Below are positions 46,650 to 56,428 of a stretch of 64,000 bases of DNA, piece by piece. The number at the start of each line of letters is the position of its first letter. Within the stretch, counting starts at the first letter, position 1. The notes under the pieces were generated by a model. The model saw only the letters and a program-made list of their open reading frames with translations. It did not search any database and was not told the DNA's origin. Position numbers and translations under genes: made by a program. The stretch spans positions 62,001 to 126,000 of the forward strand of contig JAKQIT010000074.1 of the NCBI GenBank assembly GCA_029556915.1, written 5' to 3'. The stretch is from Pseudomonadota bacterium (GTDB taxonomy: Bacteria; Pseudomonadota; Gammaproteobacteria; Burkholderiales; Methylophilaceae).

Positions 46650-47140
46650 AGATTGTTTTTGTGCGTTAAAAATGTGTCTAAACATTGTGTTCCTAAAGCG
46701 GTATTAGCTACGATGTGCATGCTACGACCTGCCCCTTGTATTGCCAAATAAACATCCATATCTGCTGCGGGTAGCACTTGTTGCGCCTTTTCTGGCCACT
46801 CAATTATACACACGCTTTGCATATTAAAATAGTCTCTAAAACCTGCATTATCCCATTCTTCATCATCATTAAATCTATATAAATCAAAATGATAAAGATT
46901 ATAATTAGAAAACACTTTAGAAGTAATTTCGTAACTTTCAACTATGGTGTAAGTAGGACTTTTCACCTTACCTTGATAACCCAAGGCATGTAAAATGCCG
47001 CGCACCAAGGTGGTTTTGCCTGCGCCTAAATCCCCATGCAAGTAAATGGTTAAATGTGGACAAATGGCGGGAGCAAATTGTGTTGCAAAAGCTAAAGTTG
47101 CGGCTTCATTCGGTAAATCGCGTGTAAAATTAGCATTCAT
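46646..47140 (-). CDS. tsaE: tRNA threonylcarbamoyladenosine biosynthesis ATPase TsaE
   Basis: Small ATPase required for t6A37 modification of tRNA with TsaB and TsaD. About 164 residues from ATG 47140 (MNANFTRDLPNEA). The P-loop is LHGDLGAGKTTLVRGIL and family motifs KSPTYTIVESY and HFDLYRF are present. The frame extends further, but that part overlaps queG antisense. It is followed by amiC with a four-base overlap, the common tsaE-ami order. Its start codon shares two bases with that of queG on the other strand. Confidence 0.95.
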   Translation of the reverse strand: MNANFTRDLPNEAATLAFATQFAPAICPHLTIYLHGDLGAGKTTLVRGILHALGYQGKVKSPTYTIVESYEITSKVFSNYNLYHFDLYRFNDDEEWDNAGFRDYFNMQSVCIIEWPEKAQQVLPAADMDVYLAIQGAGRSMHIVANTALGTQCLDTFLTHKNNL

Positions 47141-48206
47141 GACTGACCTTAACGACTTTAACAAACTGGCGGATGACATTAAAAGCTGGGGACGCGCATT
47201 GGGCTTTGCCAGTATCGGGATTACCGATACCAATTTGAAGCGGGCAGAAATTGAGCATCAGGTATGGATTAATAAAGGCTTTCATGGTGACATGGATTAT
47301 ATGGCAAAACACGGCACTAAGCGCACGCGGCCTGCCGAATTAGTGCCAAATACCATGCGTATTATTACTGCACGGTTAGATTATTTACCCCCAAATACCG
47401 CGGATAGCTGGCAAACCATCAGCAATACTGAGCAAGCGTTTATTTCACGCTATGCTCTGGGGCGTGACTATCACAAAGTGATGCGGCAAAAATTGCAAAA
47501 ACTGTGCGACCAAATTCAAGTGTATATCGCCAACTTTGAATATCGCGTTTTTACTGACAGCGCGCCAGTACTCGAGGTGGCCTTGGCAGAAAAATCTGGC
47601 CTAGGCTGGCGCGGCAAGCACACTTTACTGATTAACAAAGACCACGGCTCATGGTTTTTTTTAGGTGAAATTTATACAAACCTACCCCTGCCAGTCGATG
47701 CGCCAACGAGCAACCATTGCGGCAGTTGCACGGCTTGCATCGACATTTGCCCCACCAAAGCCATAGTCGCCCCTTATGAAGTGGACGCACGGCGCTGTAT
47801 TTCATACCTCACCATTGAGCTTAAAACAGCGATTCCACTTGAATTTAGAAAACTGATTGGCAACCGTGTATATGGTTGCGACGACTGTCAGCTTACGTGC
47901 CCGTGGAATAAATTTGCGCAAATCACGCAAACGTCAGATTTTCACGTGCGTCATGGACTGGATAATATTAGCTTGGTGGAATGCTTTAGATGGAGCGAAA
48001 CCGAGTTTCAACAAAAAATGACGGGCAGTGCTATATATCGCATTGGCTACGCGCACTGGCTACGCAATATTGCGGTAGGCTTAGGCAACGCGCCAAGCAC
48101 GCCGCAAATTATTTCCGCATTAAAAAGCAGAGAAAATGATGACAATGCCTTGGTGCGTGAGCATGTGATTTGGGCGCTTGAGCAACATCAAAATAACACA
48201 GTTTAA
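47139..48206 (+). CDS. queG: Epoxyqueuosine reductase
   Basis: Cobalamin- and iron-sulfur-dependent reductase for the last step of queuosine synthesis in tRNA, 355 residues from ATG 47139. Two ferredoxin-like clusters are visible: CGSCTACIDICPTKA and CDDCQLTCPW. KSGLGWRGKHTLLIN and a HEAT-like C-terminus fit the family. Longer readings upstream lie inside tsaE and are unlikely. The divergent tsaE/queG pair starts from a CATG. Confidence 0.96.
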   Translation: MTDLNDFNKLADDIKSWGRALGFASIGITDTNLKRAEIEHQVWINKGFHGDMDYMAKHGTKRTRPAELVPNTMRIITARLDYLPPNTADSWQTISNTEQAFISRYALGRDYHKVMRQKLQKLCDQIQVYIANFEYRVFTDSAPVLEVALAEKSGLGWRGKHTLLINKDHGSWFFLGEIYTNLPLPVDAPTSNHCGSCTACIDICPTKAIVAPYEVDARRCISYLTIELKTAIPLEFRKLIGNRVYGCDDCQLTCPWNKFAQITQTSDFHVRHGLDNISLVECFRWSETEFQQKMTGSAIYRIGYAHWLRNIAVGLGNAPSTPQIISALKSRENDDNALVREHVIWALEQHQNNTV

Positions 48207-48230
48207 ATTGCATTATTGGGTGGTTTTTTG

Positions 48231-48302
48231 CATCAAATCATTTCACCTCCTCTGCAAGCCAGTATCCATGCGGCTTACAGAGCGGTAAAAATCTCTCGGG
48301 AA
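48231..48302 (+). repeat. Hairpin repeat copy 10
   Basis: CATCAAATCATTTCACCTC left flank, arms 48249-48260 and 48272-48283, loop AGTATCCATGC and a TCTCTCGGG right end. It lies between the convergent genes queG and the ROK kinase. Confidence 0.9.
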
Positions 48303-48342
48303 TAAAAAGACTGTATTTATTAAAAATTTTGTCTTAATTTTT

Positions 48343-49260
48343 TTACTGTGCTTGCGCTAAAGCAGCTGCGCCCAACATGCCGGCAACATCACCAGAAGTT
48401 GAAAGTTTGATGTCAATCTTATTACGCAACACAGCGATTAAATCTGCCTCTAAGCGCGCTGAAAATGCTTTTTTCATTAAAGGCCACGCGCCAATTAAAC
48501 CACCGCCAATCATAACAGTTTGCACATCTAGCACTTTCAAAATACTGGCTAAGGCTTGCGCTAACCCGTTGGCAGCCAGTTCAAAAGCAGCAATAGCAGC
48601 ACTATCGCCTTCAGCCGCTAATTTTGCAATTTCTGCCGCGACTATTTTTTTTTGTGTGGCATTAAAATAGCTAAATGCCACACCACTAGCCGAAGCGTAT
48701 TGCTCCATACAGCCTAAGTTGCCGCAGCCGCATAAGCGCCCATTTGGCTCTATAATAATGTGCCCTACTTCCATTGCTGTGCCATGCTGACCAGCGAAAG
48801 GCTTGCCATTCAAAATTAAGCCGCCACCCACGCCTGTGCCTAAGCCTAAATAGATTAAGCCCCCTTCTGGTTTGCCTGCTAAGCAATATTCGCCATAAGC
48901 CGCCGCATTGGCATCGTTTTCAACAATCACATTTTTAGCGAGACGCTGCCCTAAGTTGGCAGCAAGATTGACACTTTTTAAACCTGCTAAGTTGGGTGAT
49001 TGGGCGATTGTTTTAGTGACTGGGTCAATAAAACCAGGAAATCCAATACCTATCGTTTGTGCATCATGCTTGGCTAACACCGCCCGAATGGCTTTTTCCA
49101 TCATATTTAAAATTTGCTGCCATGCCACATTAGCCGAATTATTTTGGCAAATACCGCTAAAATCCGCCTGAAAACGTGCCTCTTCCACTAACTGCAAGCC
49201 ATCAAAAACGCCAATGCGTAAATTGGTACCACCCACATCTATTCCTATTGCAAGCGCCAT
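48343..49260 (-). CDS. ROK-family sugar kinase (probable glucokinase or fructokinase)
   Basis: 305-residue ATP-dependent hexokinase of the ROK family. Phosphate motif IGIDVGGTNLRIGV (5-18), VENDANAAAYGE, the ExGH sugar site (MEVGHIIIEPNGR) and the zinc motif CGCGNLGCMEQYAS are all present. Its ATG follows the malQ stop codon without a gap. In this position it would phosphorylate glucose released by MalQ. Fructose or N-acetylglucosamine specificity is not excluded. Confidence 0.85.
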   Translation of the reverse strand: MALAIGIDVGGTNLRIGVFDGLQLVEEARFQADFSGICQNNSANVAWQQILNMMEKAIRAVLAKHDAQTIGIGFPGFIDPVTKTIAQSPNLAGLKSVNLAANLGQRLAKNVIVENDANAAAYGEYCLAGKPEGGLIYLGLGTGVGGGLILNGKPFAGQHGTAMEVGHIIIEPNGRLCGCGNLGCMEQYASASGVAFSYFNATQKKIVAAEIAKLAAEGDSAAIAAFELAANGLAQALASILKVLDVQTVMIGGGLIGAWPLMKKAFSARLEADLIAVLRNKIDIKLSTSGDVAGMLGAAALAQAQ

Positions 49261-50748
49261 TTAATGACGCCCTGCTTGTTGAATAGCTTGCGTGATGTCG
49301 GCTTGTAAGTTTGGCTTGAGCTGCTTCCAGCTAAAGCGCCAATGCCAATTTCCCTCGCAGGTACCGGGCGTATTCATGCGGTGCGCACCATCTAAATGCA
49401 ATATATCTTGCATCGGGATAATCGCTAAATTAGCAAGTGTGGATAATGCTAAATTGGTTAAATCTTGCGGCATTTTTACAGTTTGGTGAGGATGTTTTTT
49501 TTGCAAATAAGCATACAAGTGCTCGCGTTGTTGCGCATCTAAGTTGTTAAACCAGCCCAGCGTGGTGTCGTTGTCGTGGGTGCCCGTATAAACCACGCTA
49601 TTTTCTTCAATGTTTTCTGGTAAATAAGGGTTATCTTCGCTTCCGCCAAAAGCAAATTGTAAAATTTTCATACCAGGTAAATGATATTGATTTCTTAGGG
49701 CGTTGACCTCATCAGTAATGATGCCTAAATCTTCAGCCACCAAGCAAATATTTGGTAATGCATCGGTAATTGCCGCCAATAAAGCATCGCCCGGGGCAAG
49801 TACCCATTGCCCATTGATAGCGGTATCTTCATGCGCAGGAATCTCCCAAGCCGCTTCAAGCCCCCTAAAATGGTCAATACGCACAATATCGAATAGCGCG
49901 CTTTGTGTGGCCATGCGTTGCACCCACCAATGATAATTGTCAGACGCCATCGCCTGCCAATCATAATGTGGGTTACCCCAACGTTGGCCTGTCGCAGAGA
50001 AATAATCCGGTGGCACACCAGCCACTACGGCCATATTTTTGTTAGCGTCAAGTTTAAATAGATGCGGATTAGCCCAAACATCGGCACTGTCATAGGCAAC
50101 AAAAATAGGAATATCGCCAAATAAATAGACTTTTTTCTTTGCTGCGTATGCTTTTAGCGCCGCCCACTGCGTAAAGAAAATAAATTGGGTAAATTGAATG
50201 GTCGCTATCTCAAAGGCTAACTCTTTACGTGCAAACTTTAATGCATCCACATCACGATTTTTATAGGCCTCAGGCCAAAACTGCCAGCCTGCTTGGTTAT
50301 GCTTATTCTTAAGTGCCAAAAATAAAGCAAAATCATCTAGCCAATGCGCTTGCTTTTTGCAAAACCGAGTAAATGCGAGTTGTTCCTTTTTTTGTACGCG
50401 GATTTTAAATGCTTCATACGCGTTCGCAAGTAGTTGCGATTTACTCATGTTGGCATTTGCATCCGCTTTACGCAAAAGCAAACCCTGCGCTTGTAATGCC
50501 TCGATGCTAATAAAATCAGGATTGCCCGCAAACGCGGATAGCGCCTGATAGGGAGAATTGTCTGCATGCGGTGCATTGATAGGCAAAGTTTGCCACACGC
50601 TTGCGCCAATTTCATGTAAAAAATCTACAAAACGATAAGCTTCAGCACCTAAATCTCCAACTGCACCCTTGTTTGGTAGCGAGCTTATGTGAAGCAACAC
50701 ACCCGCGCGCCGCTGGCTTAAAGGAGATTTTTTTGCTACTTTTATCAT
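49261..50748 (-). CDS. malQ: 4-alpha-glucanotransferase
   Basis: GH77 amylomaltase of 495 residues that disproportionates malto-oligosaccharides. N-terminal RRAGVLLHISSLPNKGAVGD and SVWQTLPINA are typical. Active-site segments are DIVRIDHFRGLEAAWEIP (nucleophile Asp), LVAEDLGIIT (acid/base Glu) and VVYTGTHDNDTTLGW. It is directly followed by the ROK kinase gene and preceded by a hairpin repeat and the GH57 gene. Confidence 0.95.
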   Translation of the reverse strand: MIKVAKKSPLSQRRAGVLLHISSLPNKGAVGDLGAEAYRFVDFLHEIGASVWQTLPINAPHADNSPYQALSAFAGNPDFISIEALQAQGLLLRKADANANMSKSQLLANAYEAFKIRVQKKEQLAFTRFCKKQAHWLDDFALFLALKNKHNQAGWQFWPEAYKNRDVDALKFARKELAFEIATIQFTQFIFFTQWAALKAYAAKKKVYLFGDIPIFVAYDSADVWANPHLFKLDANKNMAVVAGVPPDYFSATGQRWGNPHYDWQAMASDNYHWWVQRMATQSALFDIVRIDHFRGLEAAWEIPAHEDTAINGQWVLAPGDALLAAITDALPNICLVAEDLGIITDEVNALRNQYHLPGMKILQFAFGGSEDNPYLPENIEENSVVYTGTHDNDTTLGWFNNLDAQQREHLYAYLQKKHPHQTVKMPQDLTNLALSTLANLAIIPMQDILHLDGAHRMNTPGTCEGNWHWRFSWKQLKPNLQADITQAIQQAGRH

Positions 50749-50796
50749 GAAGTTTTCATTTCAAATTTGTATCGCTAAAAGCGAGAAAAAACCACA

Positions 50797-50862
50797 ACAT
50801 TATTTCACCCCTCTGGAAGCCGCATAGAATAAGGCTTGCAGAGGCATGAAAATTTCTCGGGC
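50797..50862 (+). repeat. Hairpin repeat copy 11
   Basis: TTATTTCACCCC left flank, arms 50810-50821 and 50833-50844, loop GCATAGAATA reversed relative to the flanks, and a TTTCTCGGG right end. It lies between the GH57 gene and malQ, in tandem on the minus strand. Confidence 0.88.
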
Positions 50863-50883
50863 GTTTTTTATAAGATAAATCGT

Positions 50884-52623
50884 TTACTCGCTGCCCCGCC
50901 GCATGGTGCCAGAATTTTCTGCGTTACCGCCACCTTCGCTAATTTTTTTATACAAGACTTGCGGTATTGGCTGGCCTAATAATGTGTATAAATTGATTAA
51001 ATTGCGGCGGTAAAGCTGGTCAAAACTGGATACGCTGTCTGATGCGTTGTAGTCACCAAACCACCAAAACCAATCGGAGCCTTCACAAATGGCCAATTGG
51101 CGCTCTAACAATGCGAGCTTTTCAGACGAAATTCCGTTTTCTGACAACACGCGGTCATAGACTTTTTTAGCTTCACAGAGTAAATCCCACGCCGCGTTTT
51201 TATCTTTGCTGCCTATCCAAGTGCTAAACGTGCCGTAAACCCAGCTACCCGCCGCCACCTGTGGCAACACTGGTGCGGCGATACCGCTACTTTTGTATTC
51301 TGGCGATTGATATAAATCTACCATATCACTAAAAGTCGTCATTTTAATATCTGGGTGGCTGGTGAGCGCAGCATAAAGCTCATTTAAGAAATAGTAACCA
51401 TTGTAAGGATAATATTCCCACGCATTTTCGCCATCTAAAATCACACTCACTACTTTAGGTTTATCCGACGATTGCCCAATATGCTCAAGTGTTTTAATAA
51501 AATCATTCACTGCGTCAGGTGTGTGCATTTTGGCGTATTCAAAACCAATTTTGTCCGATAATCCGTCATCTCTAAAAAAGCACAAAATATCTTGTTTGCC
51601 ATTGGTGACGCGGTATGGCTGATACAAATAAGCTTGTTTGTCGTAAGCTGGCAGTTGCGATTTAAATAAACTATTGGCCAATACTGATTGCCCTGTTGCC
51701 GCCCATTCAACACCATGTTCAGCCATTAATGACAAAGCCGCATTAGAAACCCCACCTTCAGCAGGCCACATGCCACGCGGTTTTTCACCAAATAAATTTT
51801 TGTGATATTGATTTGCCGCTTCTACATGGCTAGCGGCACGCATTAACCCTCCTGGGTATTTCACGTGCTTAGGTAAAGGTGCATAAGGCATCACATCTAC
51901 AGTCGATTTAAAATCGAGCAGCAATGGCAAAATCGGATGGTAATAAGGCGTTGTTGAAATTTCAATTTGCTTGGTTTTTAGCAATGCTTTATAGCGCGGA
52001 ATTAGGCCAGAGATGGTTTCTCCAATCACTTGGAATAAATCTTTTCTATCTTGCAGTGTAAACAGTACGCCTTTGGTCATTAAGTTTTGGATGGTTTTAT
52101 TGTTTCTGCGCAAGCTTTCACCGCACCATGCAAGGTGATACCACACCAGCAAATCGGCTTTATATTGTGCAGATAAATAATGAAAATCATCTACGCCTAC
52201 AATCGGCTCAATCAACTGATATAGATGCAAAAGTCGTTGATAATGCGGAAACGGACTCAGCATTTTTTCATGATGACTTTTAAAGCAACTCGACACAATC
52301 AAGCGACATTGTGCTTGGTCTATCGCAGCTAAATCTTCGGTAACCAACAAGGCAAGCAATGGGTCGCGAATTTTATTTTGCTTAAATTGCTGCGTATAGT
52401 CTTCAAGTTGCTCCAGCAAAATGGGCACAAAATTAAAACTAACACGCGCTTTGCTATTTTCTTCTAAATGAAAAGCCATATCACTGTAGTCTTTAATCGC
52501 ATGCAAATAGGTCCACGGAAGCACATATTCATTGCTCACCGTATCGCGATAATCTGGCTGATGCATATGCCAGTAAAGATTAAGATATATTTTTGGTTTT
52601 TTTGAAGCTAGGGTGGATTTCAC
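50884..52623 (-). CDS. Glycoside hydrolase family 57 (alpha-amylase/amylopullulanase type)
   Basis: 579-residue intracellular GH57 enzyme acting on alpha-glucans; no signal peptide. Family motifs in order are WHMHQPDYRD, GMWPAEGGVS with the likely nucleophile Glu, FFRDDGLSDKIGF with the likely acid/base Asp, and ILDGENAWEYYPYNG. The frame begins at GTG 52623, with AAGG 12 bases upstream. It sits between glgC and malQ, so glycogen or maltodextrin turnover is the probable role. Exact specificity is open. Confidence 0.88.
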   Translation of the reverse strand: MKSTLASKKPKIYLNLYWHMHQPDYRDTVSNEYVLPWTYLHAIKDYSDMAFHLEENSKARVSFNFVPILLEQLEDYTQQFKQNKIRDPLLALLVTEDLAAIDQAQCRLIVSSCFKSHHEKMLSPFPHYQRLLHLYQLIEPIVGVDDFHYLSAQYKADLLVWYHLAWCGESLRRNNKTIQNLMTKGVLFTLQDRKDLFQVIGETISGLIPRYKALLKTKQIEISTTPYYHPILPLLLDFKSTVDVMPYAPLPKHVKYPGGLMRAASHVEAANQYHKNLFGEKPRGMWPAEGGVSNAALSLMAEHGVEWAATGQSVLANSLFKSQLPAYDKQAYLYQPYRVTNGKQDILCFFRDDGLSDKIGFEYAKMHTPDAVNDFIKTLEHIGQSSDKPKVVSVILDGENAWEYYPYNGYYFLNELYAALTSHPDIKMTTFSDMVDLYQSPEYKSSGIAAPVLPQVAAGSWVYGTFSTWIGSKDKNAAWDLLCEAKKVYDRVLSENGISSEKLALLERQLAICEGSDWFWWFGDYNASDSVSSFDQLYRRNLINLYTLLGQPIPQVLYKKISEGGGNAENSGTMRRGSE

Positions 52624-52720
52624 TTAAATAACAACCTTAAAACAAACTAAAAATAGATAGAAAAATTTCAGTTAAAACGCACGGCTATCGGCACTTTAAC
52701 TGAAATCAATCATGAAATAA

Positions 52721-54013
52721 TTATATGACGCGGTATAAGTCTTGCCCTAACATATCAGGGGTCACTAAAGTGATGCCTTTTTCTGACACATAAAAGCGTT
52801 TTGCATCCAGCTTTAAATCTACACCTATCTGCATGCCTTCAGGAATCACACAACCGCGGTCAATTACAACATTTTTCAAAATCACATTACGGTTAACTGT
52901 GACTTTTGGCAAGATGACTGAGGCTTCAATTTCACTATAGCTATGCACCCGCACATCAGAAAATAGCACTGAACTCGTAACACAAGCACCACTGACAATG
53001 CAACCGCCAGAAACCAAAGAGTCCGTTGCTTTGCCTGTTCTGCCTTCATCATTAAACACAAATTTTGCGGGAGGTAACTGCTCTTGATAGGTCCAAATCG
53101 GCCATTCTCTATCATACAAATTTAACTCTGGAATCACCTTGGTAAGCTCCATGTTGGCTTCCCAATAGGCATCAATCGTTCCCACATCACGCCAATAAAA
53201 GTTGCCATTTTTTGCGCCTACGCAACTATCGGTAAATCGGTGCGCCTGTACTTTATATTTTTTAATGATATAGGGAATAATGTCGCCACCAAAATCATGG
53301 CTTGATTTTGGGTCACCCGCGTCACGTATTAATTGCTCATAAAGAAATTTAGCATTAAAAATATAAATGCCCATGCTGGCAAAAGCTTTTGTGGGGTCAT
53401 CGGGCATGTGCTTCGGGTTGGCAGGCTTTTCCGCAAACTCTACAACACGGTCAGTATCATCTACCGCAAGCACCCCAAAACCCTTGGCGTCTTCAAGTGG
53501 TACATTAATGCAAGCAACAGTCATATCTGCGCGGTTCAGCGCATGGGTTGCCAACATTTTACCGTAGTCCATTTTATAAATATGGTCACCTGCTAAAATC
53601 AGCACATACTCTGCCCCGCCTTCACGAAGCAAGTCAATATTTTGAAAAACCGCGTCAGCTGTGCCCTTGTACCATTCTTCAGATATTCGCTGCTGCGCAG
53701 GAATAATATTGACATATTCATTAAACTCACCACGCAAGAAACCCCAACCACGTTGAATGTGCTGAATCAAACTTTGGGCTTTATATTGCGTTGCCACGTT
53801 AATGCGGCGAATACCTGAGTTTATGCAGTTAGAAAGAGGGAAATCAATAATACGGAATTTACCGCCAAACTGCACCGCAGGTTTTGCGCGCCAGTCTGTG
53901 AGGCTCTTTAGACGACTACCACGACCACCTGCTAGGATAATTGCTGTAGTTTGTTTTGTTAAATTACTAATAAAACGATCTGAATGCGGATCGATTGGTC
54001 GATTTTGCGACAT
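52721..54013 (-). CDS. glgC: Glucose-1-phosphate adenylyltransferase (ADP-glucose pyrophosphorylase)
   Basis: Makes ADP-glucose for glycogen synthesis, 430 residues. The nucleotide-binding start is [23 protein letters not shown] (about 26-48), then [38 protein letters not shown] and VEFAEKP. The C-terminal part is the left-handed beta-helix. A strong GGAGGG site precedes the ATG. It is divergent from glgB over a 189-bp AT-rich gap, which contains the inverted hexamers AACTAG and CTAGTT and two TATAAT-like stretches. Confidence 0.96.
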   Translation of the reverse strand: MSQNRPIDPHSDRFISNLTKQTTAIILAGGRGSRLKSLTDWRAKPAVQFGGKFRIIDFPLSNCINSGIRRINVATQYKAQSLIQHIQRGWGFLRGEFNEYVNIIPAQQRISEEWYKGTADAVFQNIDLLREGGAEYVLILAGDHIYKMDYGKMLATHALNRADMTVACINVPLEDAKGFGVLAVDDTDRVVEFAEKPANPKHMPDDPTKAFASMGIYIFNAKFLYEQLIRDAGDPKSSHDFGGDIIPYIIKKYKVQAHRFTDSCVGAKNGNFYWRDVGTIDAYWEANMELTKVIPELNLYDREWPIWTYQEQLPPAKFVFNDEGRTGKATDSLVSGGCIVSGACVTSSVLFSDVRVHSYSEIEASVILPKVTVNRNVILKNVVIDRGCVIPEGMQIGVDLKLDAKRFYVSEKGITLVTPDMLGQDLYRVI

Positions 54014-54202
54014 GATGCCCTCCGAGTATTTTACTAACTATTGATAACTTAGCACTGACTAAGGTTTAACTAGCTGGGCCAACTAGTTTTAAAATAATTT
54101 TTATATATTAGTTATATTATAATCAGCTTAAAGCACTATAATCTAGCCATATCTTTAGAAAAATTAAAAATATTTTATAGCTTGAACTTAAGGGAATCTA
54201 TC

Positions 54203-56392
54203 TTGGTAAAATCTAACTCTATTTCCAATGATTTAAAACGCATTTTAAAAGCTAAGCATCATGACCCATTTAGCTACTTAGGTGTGCATCAAGACAATAA
54301 TGCTTATGTTTATCGTGCTTTTTTGCCAAAAGCATCTGAGGTTGCGCTCAAGGTTGCCAGCAAGTGGGTTAAGCTAAACAAAACGCATGCTGATGGACTG
54401 TTTGAAACAACACTAAAAACTGCTCTTAAATCACAAGCGCAATTACAAATCACGGTAGGCGAACACGTGTTTGAAACACATGACCCCTACACCTTTGGTT
54501 CAAGCCTTACCCAAGATGAGCTGTATTTATTCGGCGAAGGTCGTTTGATGCTCGCCTACAAAACGCTTGGTGCACAAGTCATGCAACAAAACGGCATTTC
54601 TGGCGTGCGCTTTGCAGTATGGGCACCTAATGCAGAACGTGTAAGCGTTATTGGTAGCTTTAATGATTGGGATGGTCGTGTACACAGTATGCGCTCGCAT
54701 GGTTCAAGCGGCGTGTGGGATATTTTCATTCCACACTTAACCACATTTGATACTTATAAATTTGAAATCCGCAATCGTCACACTGGTGCCATTTTGGTCA
54801 AAACGGATCCTTACGGCTTTGAGTTTGAGCAACGCCCAGGAACAGCCGCAAAAATTAGCGCTAGCCATCATCAATGGCAAGATAAGCAATGGCTTGAATC
54901 ACGCAAAAAACGTGATTGGTTACATAGCCCCTTCAACTGCTATGAGGTACATTTAGGCTCATGGCAACGCAATAATGAAAATCACTTTTTAACCTATCGT
55001 GAACTAGCAACAACCCTAGTGCCTTATGTGGTTGAAATGGGCTACACACACGTAGAATTAATGCCTATTTCTGAACACCCACTGACTGAATCTTGGGGCT
55101 ACCAAACCACGGGTTACTTTGGTGTCACCAATCGTTTCGGCTCACCAGATGACTTGCGTTTTTTGATTGACGCTTTCCATCAAGCCAATATTGGTGTGAT
55201 TTTAGACTGGGTACCCGGCCACTTCCCTAAAGATGATTGGGCGCTGGCGCGCTTTGATGGCACGGCCTTATACGAACATGAAGATCCAAGGCTTGGCGAG
55301 CACCAAGACTGGGGCACGTATATTTTTAATTATGGCCGCAATGAAGTGCGCAATTTCTTAATGGCTAACGCGCATTTTTGGCTTAACGAATTCCACATTG
55401 ATGGTTTACGTGTAGATGCTGTCGCCTCTATGCTTTACCTCGACTACTCACGTAAAGCGGGTGAATGGCTGCCCAATAAGTACGGCGGACGCGAAAATTT
55501 AGATGTGATTGAGTTTTTAAAACAACTGAATGTGATGGTTGGTGAGGATTTCGCTGGTGTACTCACCATCGCTGAAGAATCCACCGCATGGCCAGCCGTA
55601 TCTCGCCCGGTGTATTTAGGTGGGCTAGGCTTTAGCATGAAGTGGAATATGGGCTGGATGAATGACACTTTGTCATACATCGAGCATGATCCAGTTCATC
55701 GTCGCTATTATCATGACAAGCTTACATTTGGGCAACTTTATGCCTATTCTGAAAACTTCGTATTACCGTTTTCACATGATGAAGTAGTTCATGGAAAAAA
55801 ATCATTATTAGACAAAATGCCGGGGGATGCTTGGCAAAAATTTGCGAATTTACGCTTACTTTTAACCTACCAAATGACCTCACCTGGTAAAAAACTTAAC
55901 TTTATGGGTAATGAGTTTGCCCAAGGTCGTGAGTGGAACGTCAATAGCAGCCTAGATTGGCACTTACTCAGCCCTGATTATGTAGGAAATGAGTGGCATC
56001 AAGGCTTAAAACTGGCGACAAAAGACTTAAACCATTTATACCAATCATTAAATGCACTACATACACTTGATTTTGAAGTGCAAGGCTTTGGGTGGATTGA
56101 CTGTCATGACAGCGATCAATCCATTATTAGCTATATTCGACGCGGTTTGGACAATAGTTTTGTTATAATAGTACTCAATTTCACGCCTGTGTTGCGTAAC
56201 GCTTATCGAATTGGTGTACCCGTTGCAGGCCAGTATCATGAAATATTTAACAGCGATGCAGCCTGCTATGGCGGTAGCAATCAAGGCAATGGCTCAGGGT
56301 TAACTACTGAAAACATTGCTTGGATGCATCAAAGCCAATCGTTAGAAATCACGCTACCGCCTTTAGCGGGGATTGTTTTGCAACTGAAATAA
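54203..56392 (+). CDS. glgB: 1,4-alpha-glucan branching enzyme
   Basis: Introduces alpha-1,6 branches into glycogen, about 729 residues. The best start is TTG 54203, with AAGGGA seven bases upstream; TTG 54182 has no such site. Order: N-terminal CBM48-like domains (GVRFAVWAPNAERVSVIGSF), then the GH13 barrel with FHIDGLRVDAVASML (nucleophile Asp), TIAEESTAWP (acid/base Glu) and LPFSHDEVVHGKKS (third Asp), and a C-terminal beta-domain. pgi follows after 36 bp. No glgA lies nearby. Confidence 0.95.
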   Translation: MVKSNSISNDLKRILKAKHHDPFSYLGVHQDNNAYVYRAFLPKASEVALKVASKWVKLNKTHADGLFETTLKTALKSQAQLQITVGEHVFETHDPYTFGSSLTQDELYLFGEGRLMLAYKTLGAQVMQQNGISGVRFAVWAPNAERVSVIGSFNDWDGRVHSMRSHGSSGVWDIFIPHLTTFDTYKFEIRNRHTGAILVKTDPYGFEFEQRPGTAAKISASHHQWQDKQWLESRKKRDWLHSPFNCYEVHLGSWQRNNENHFLTYRELATTLVPYVVEMGYTHVELMPISEHPLTESWGYQTTGYFGVTNRFGSPDDLRFLIDAFHQANIGVILDWVPGHFPKDDWALARFDGTALYEHEDPRLGEHQDWGTYIFNYGRNEVRNFLMANAHFWLNEFHIDGLRVDAVASMLYLDYSRKAGEWLPNKYGGRENLDVIEFLKQLNVMVGEDFAGVLTIAEESTAWPAVSRPVYLGGLGFSMKWNMGWMNDTLSYIEHDPVHRRYYHDKLTFGQLYAYSENFVLPFSHDEVVHGKKSLLDKMPGDAWQKFANLRLLLTYQMTSPGKKLNFMGNEFAQGREWNVNSSLDWHLLSPDYVGNEWHQGLKLATKDLNHLYQSLNALHTLDFEVQGFGWIDCHDSDQSIISYIRRGLDNSFVIIVLNFTPVLRNAYRIGVPVAGQYHEIFNSDAACYGGSNQGNGSGLTTENIAWMHQSQSLEITLPPLAGIVLQLK

Positions 56393-56428
56393 ATTTTAAC
56401 TTAACGAAAAAGTAATTAAAAAACACAA

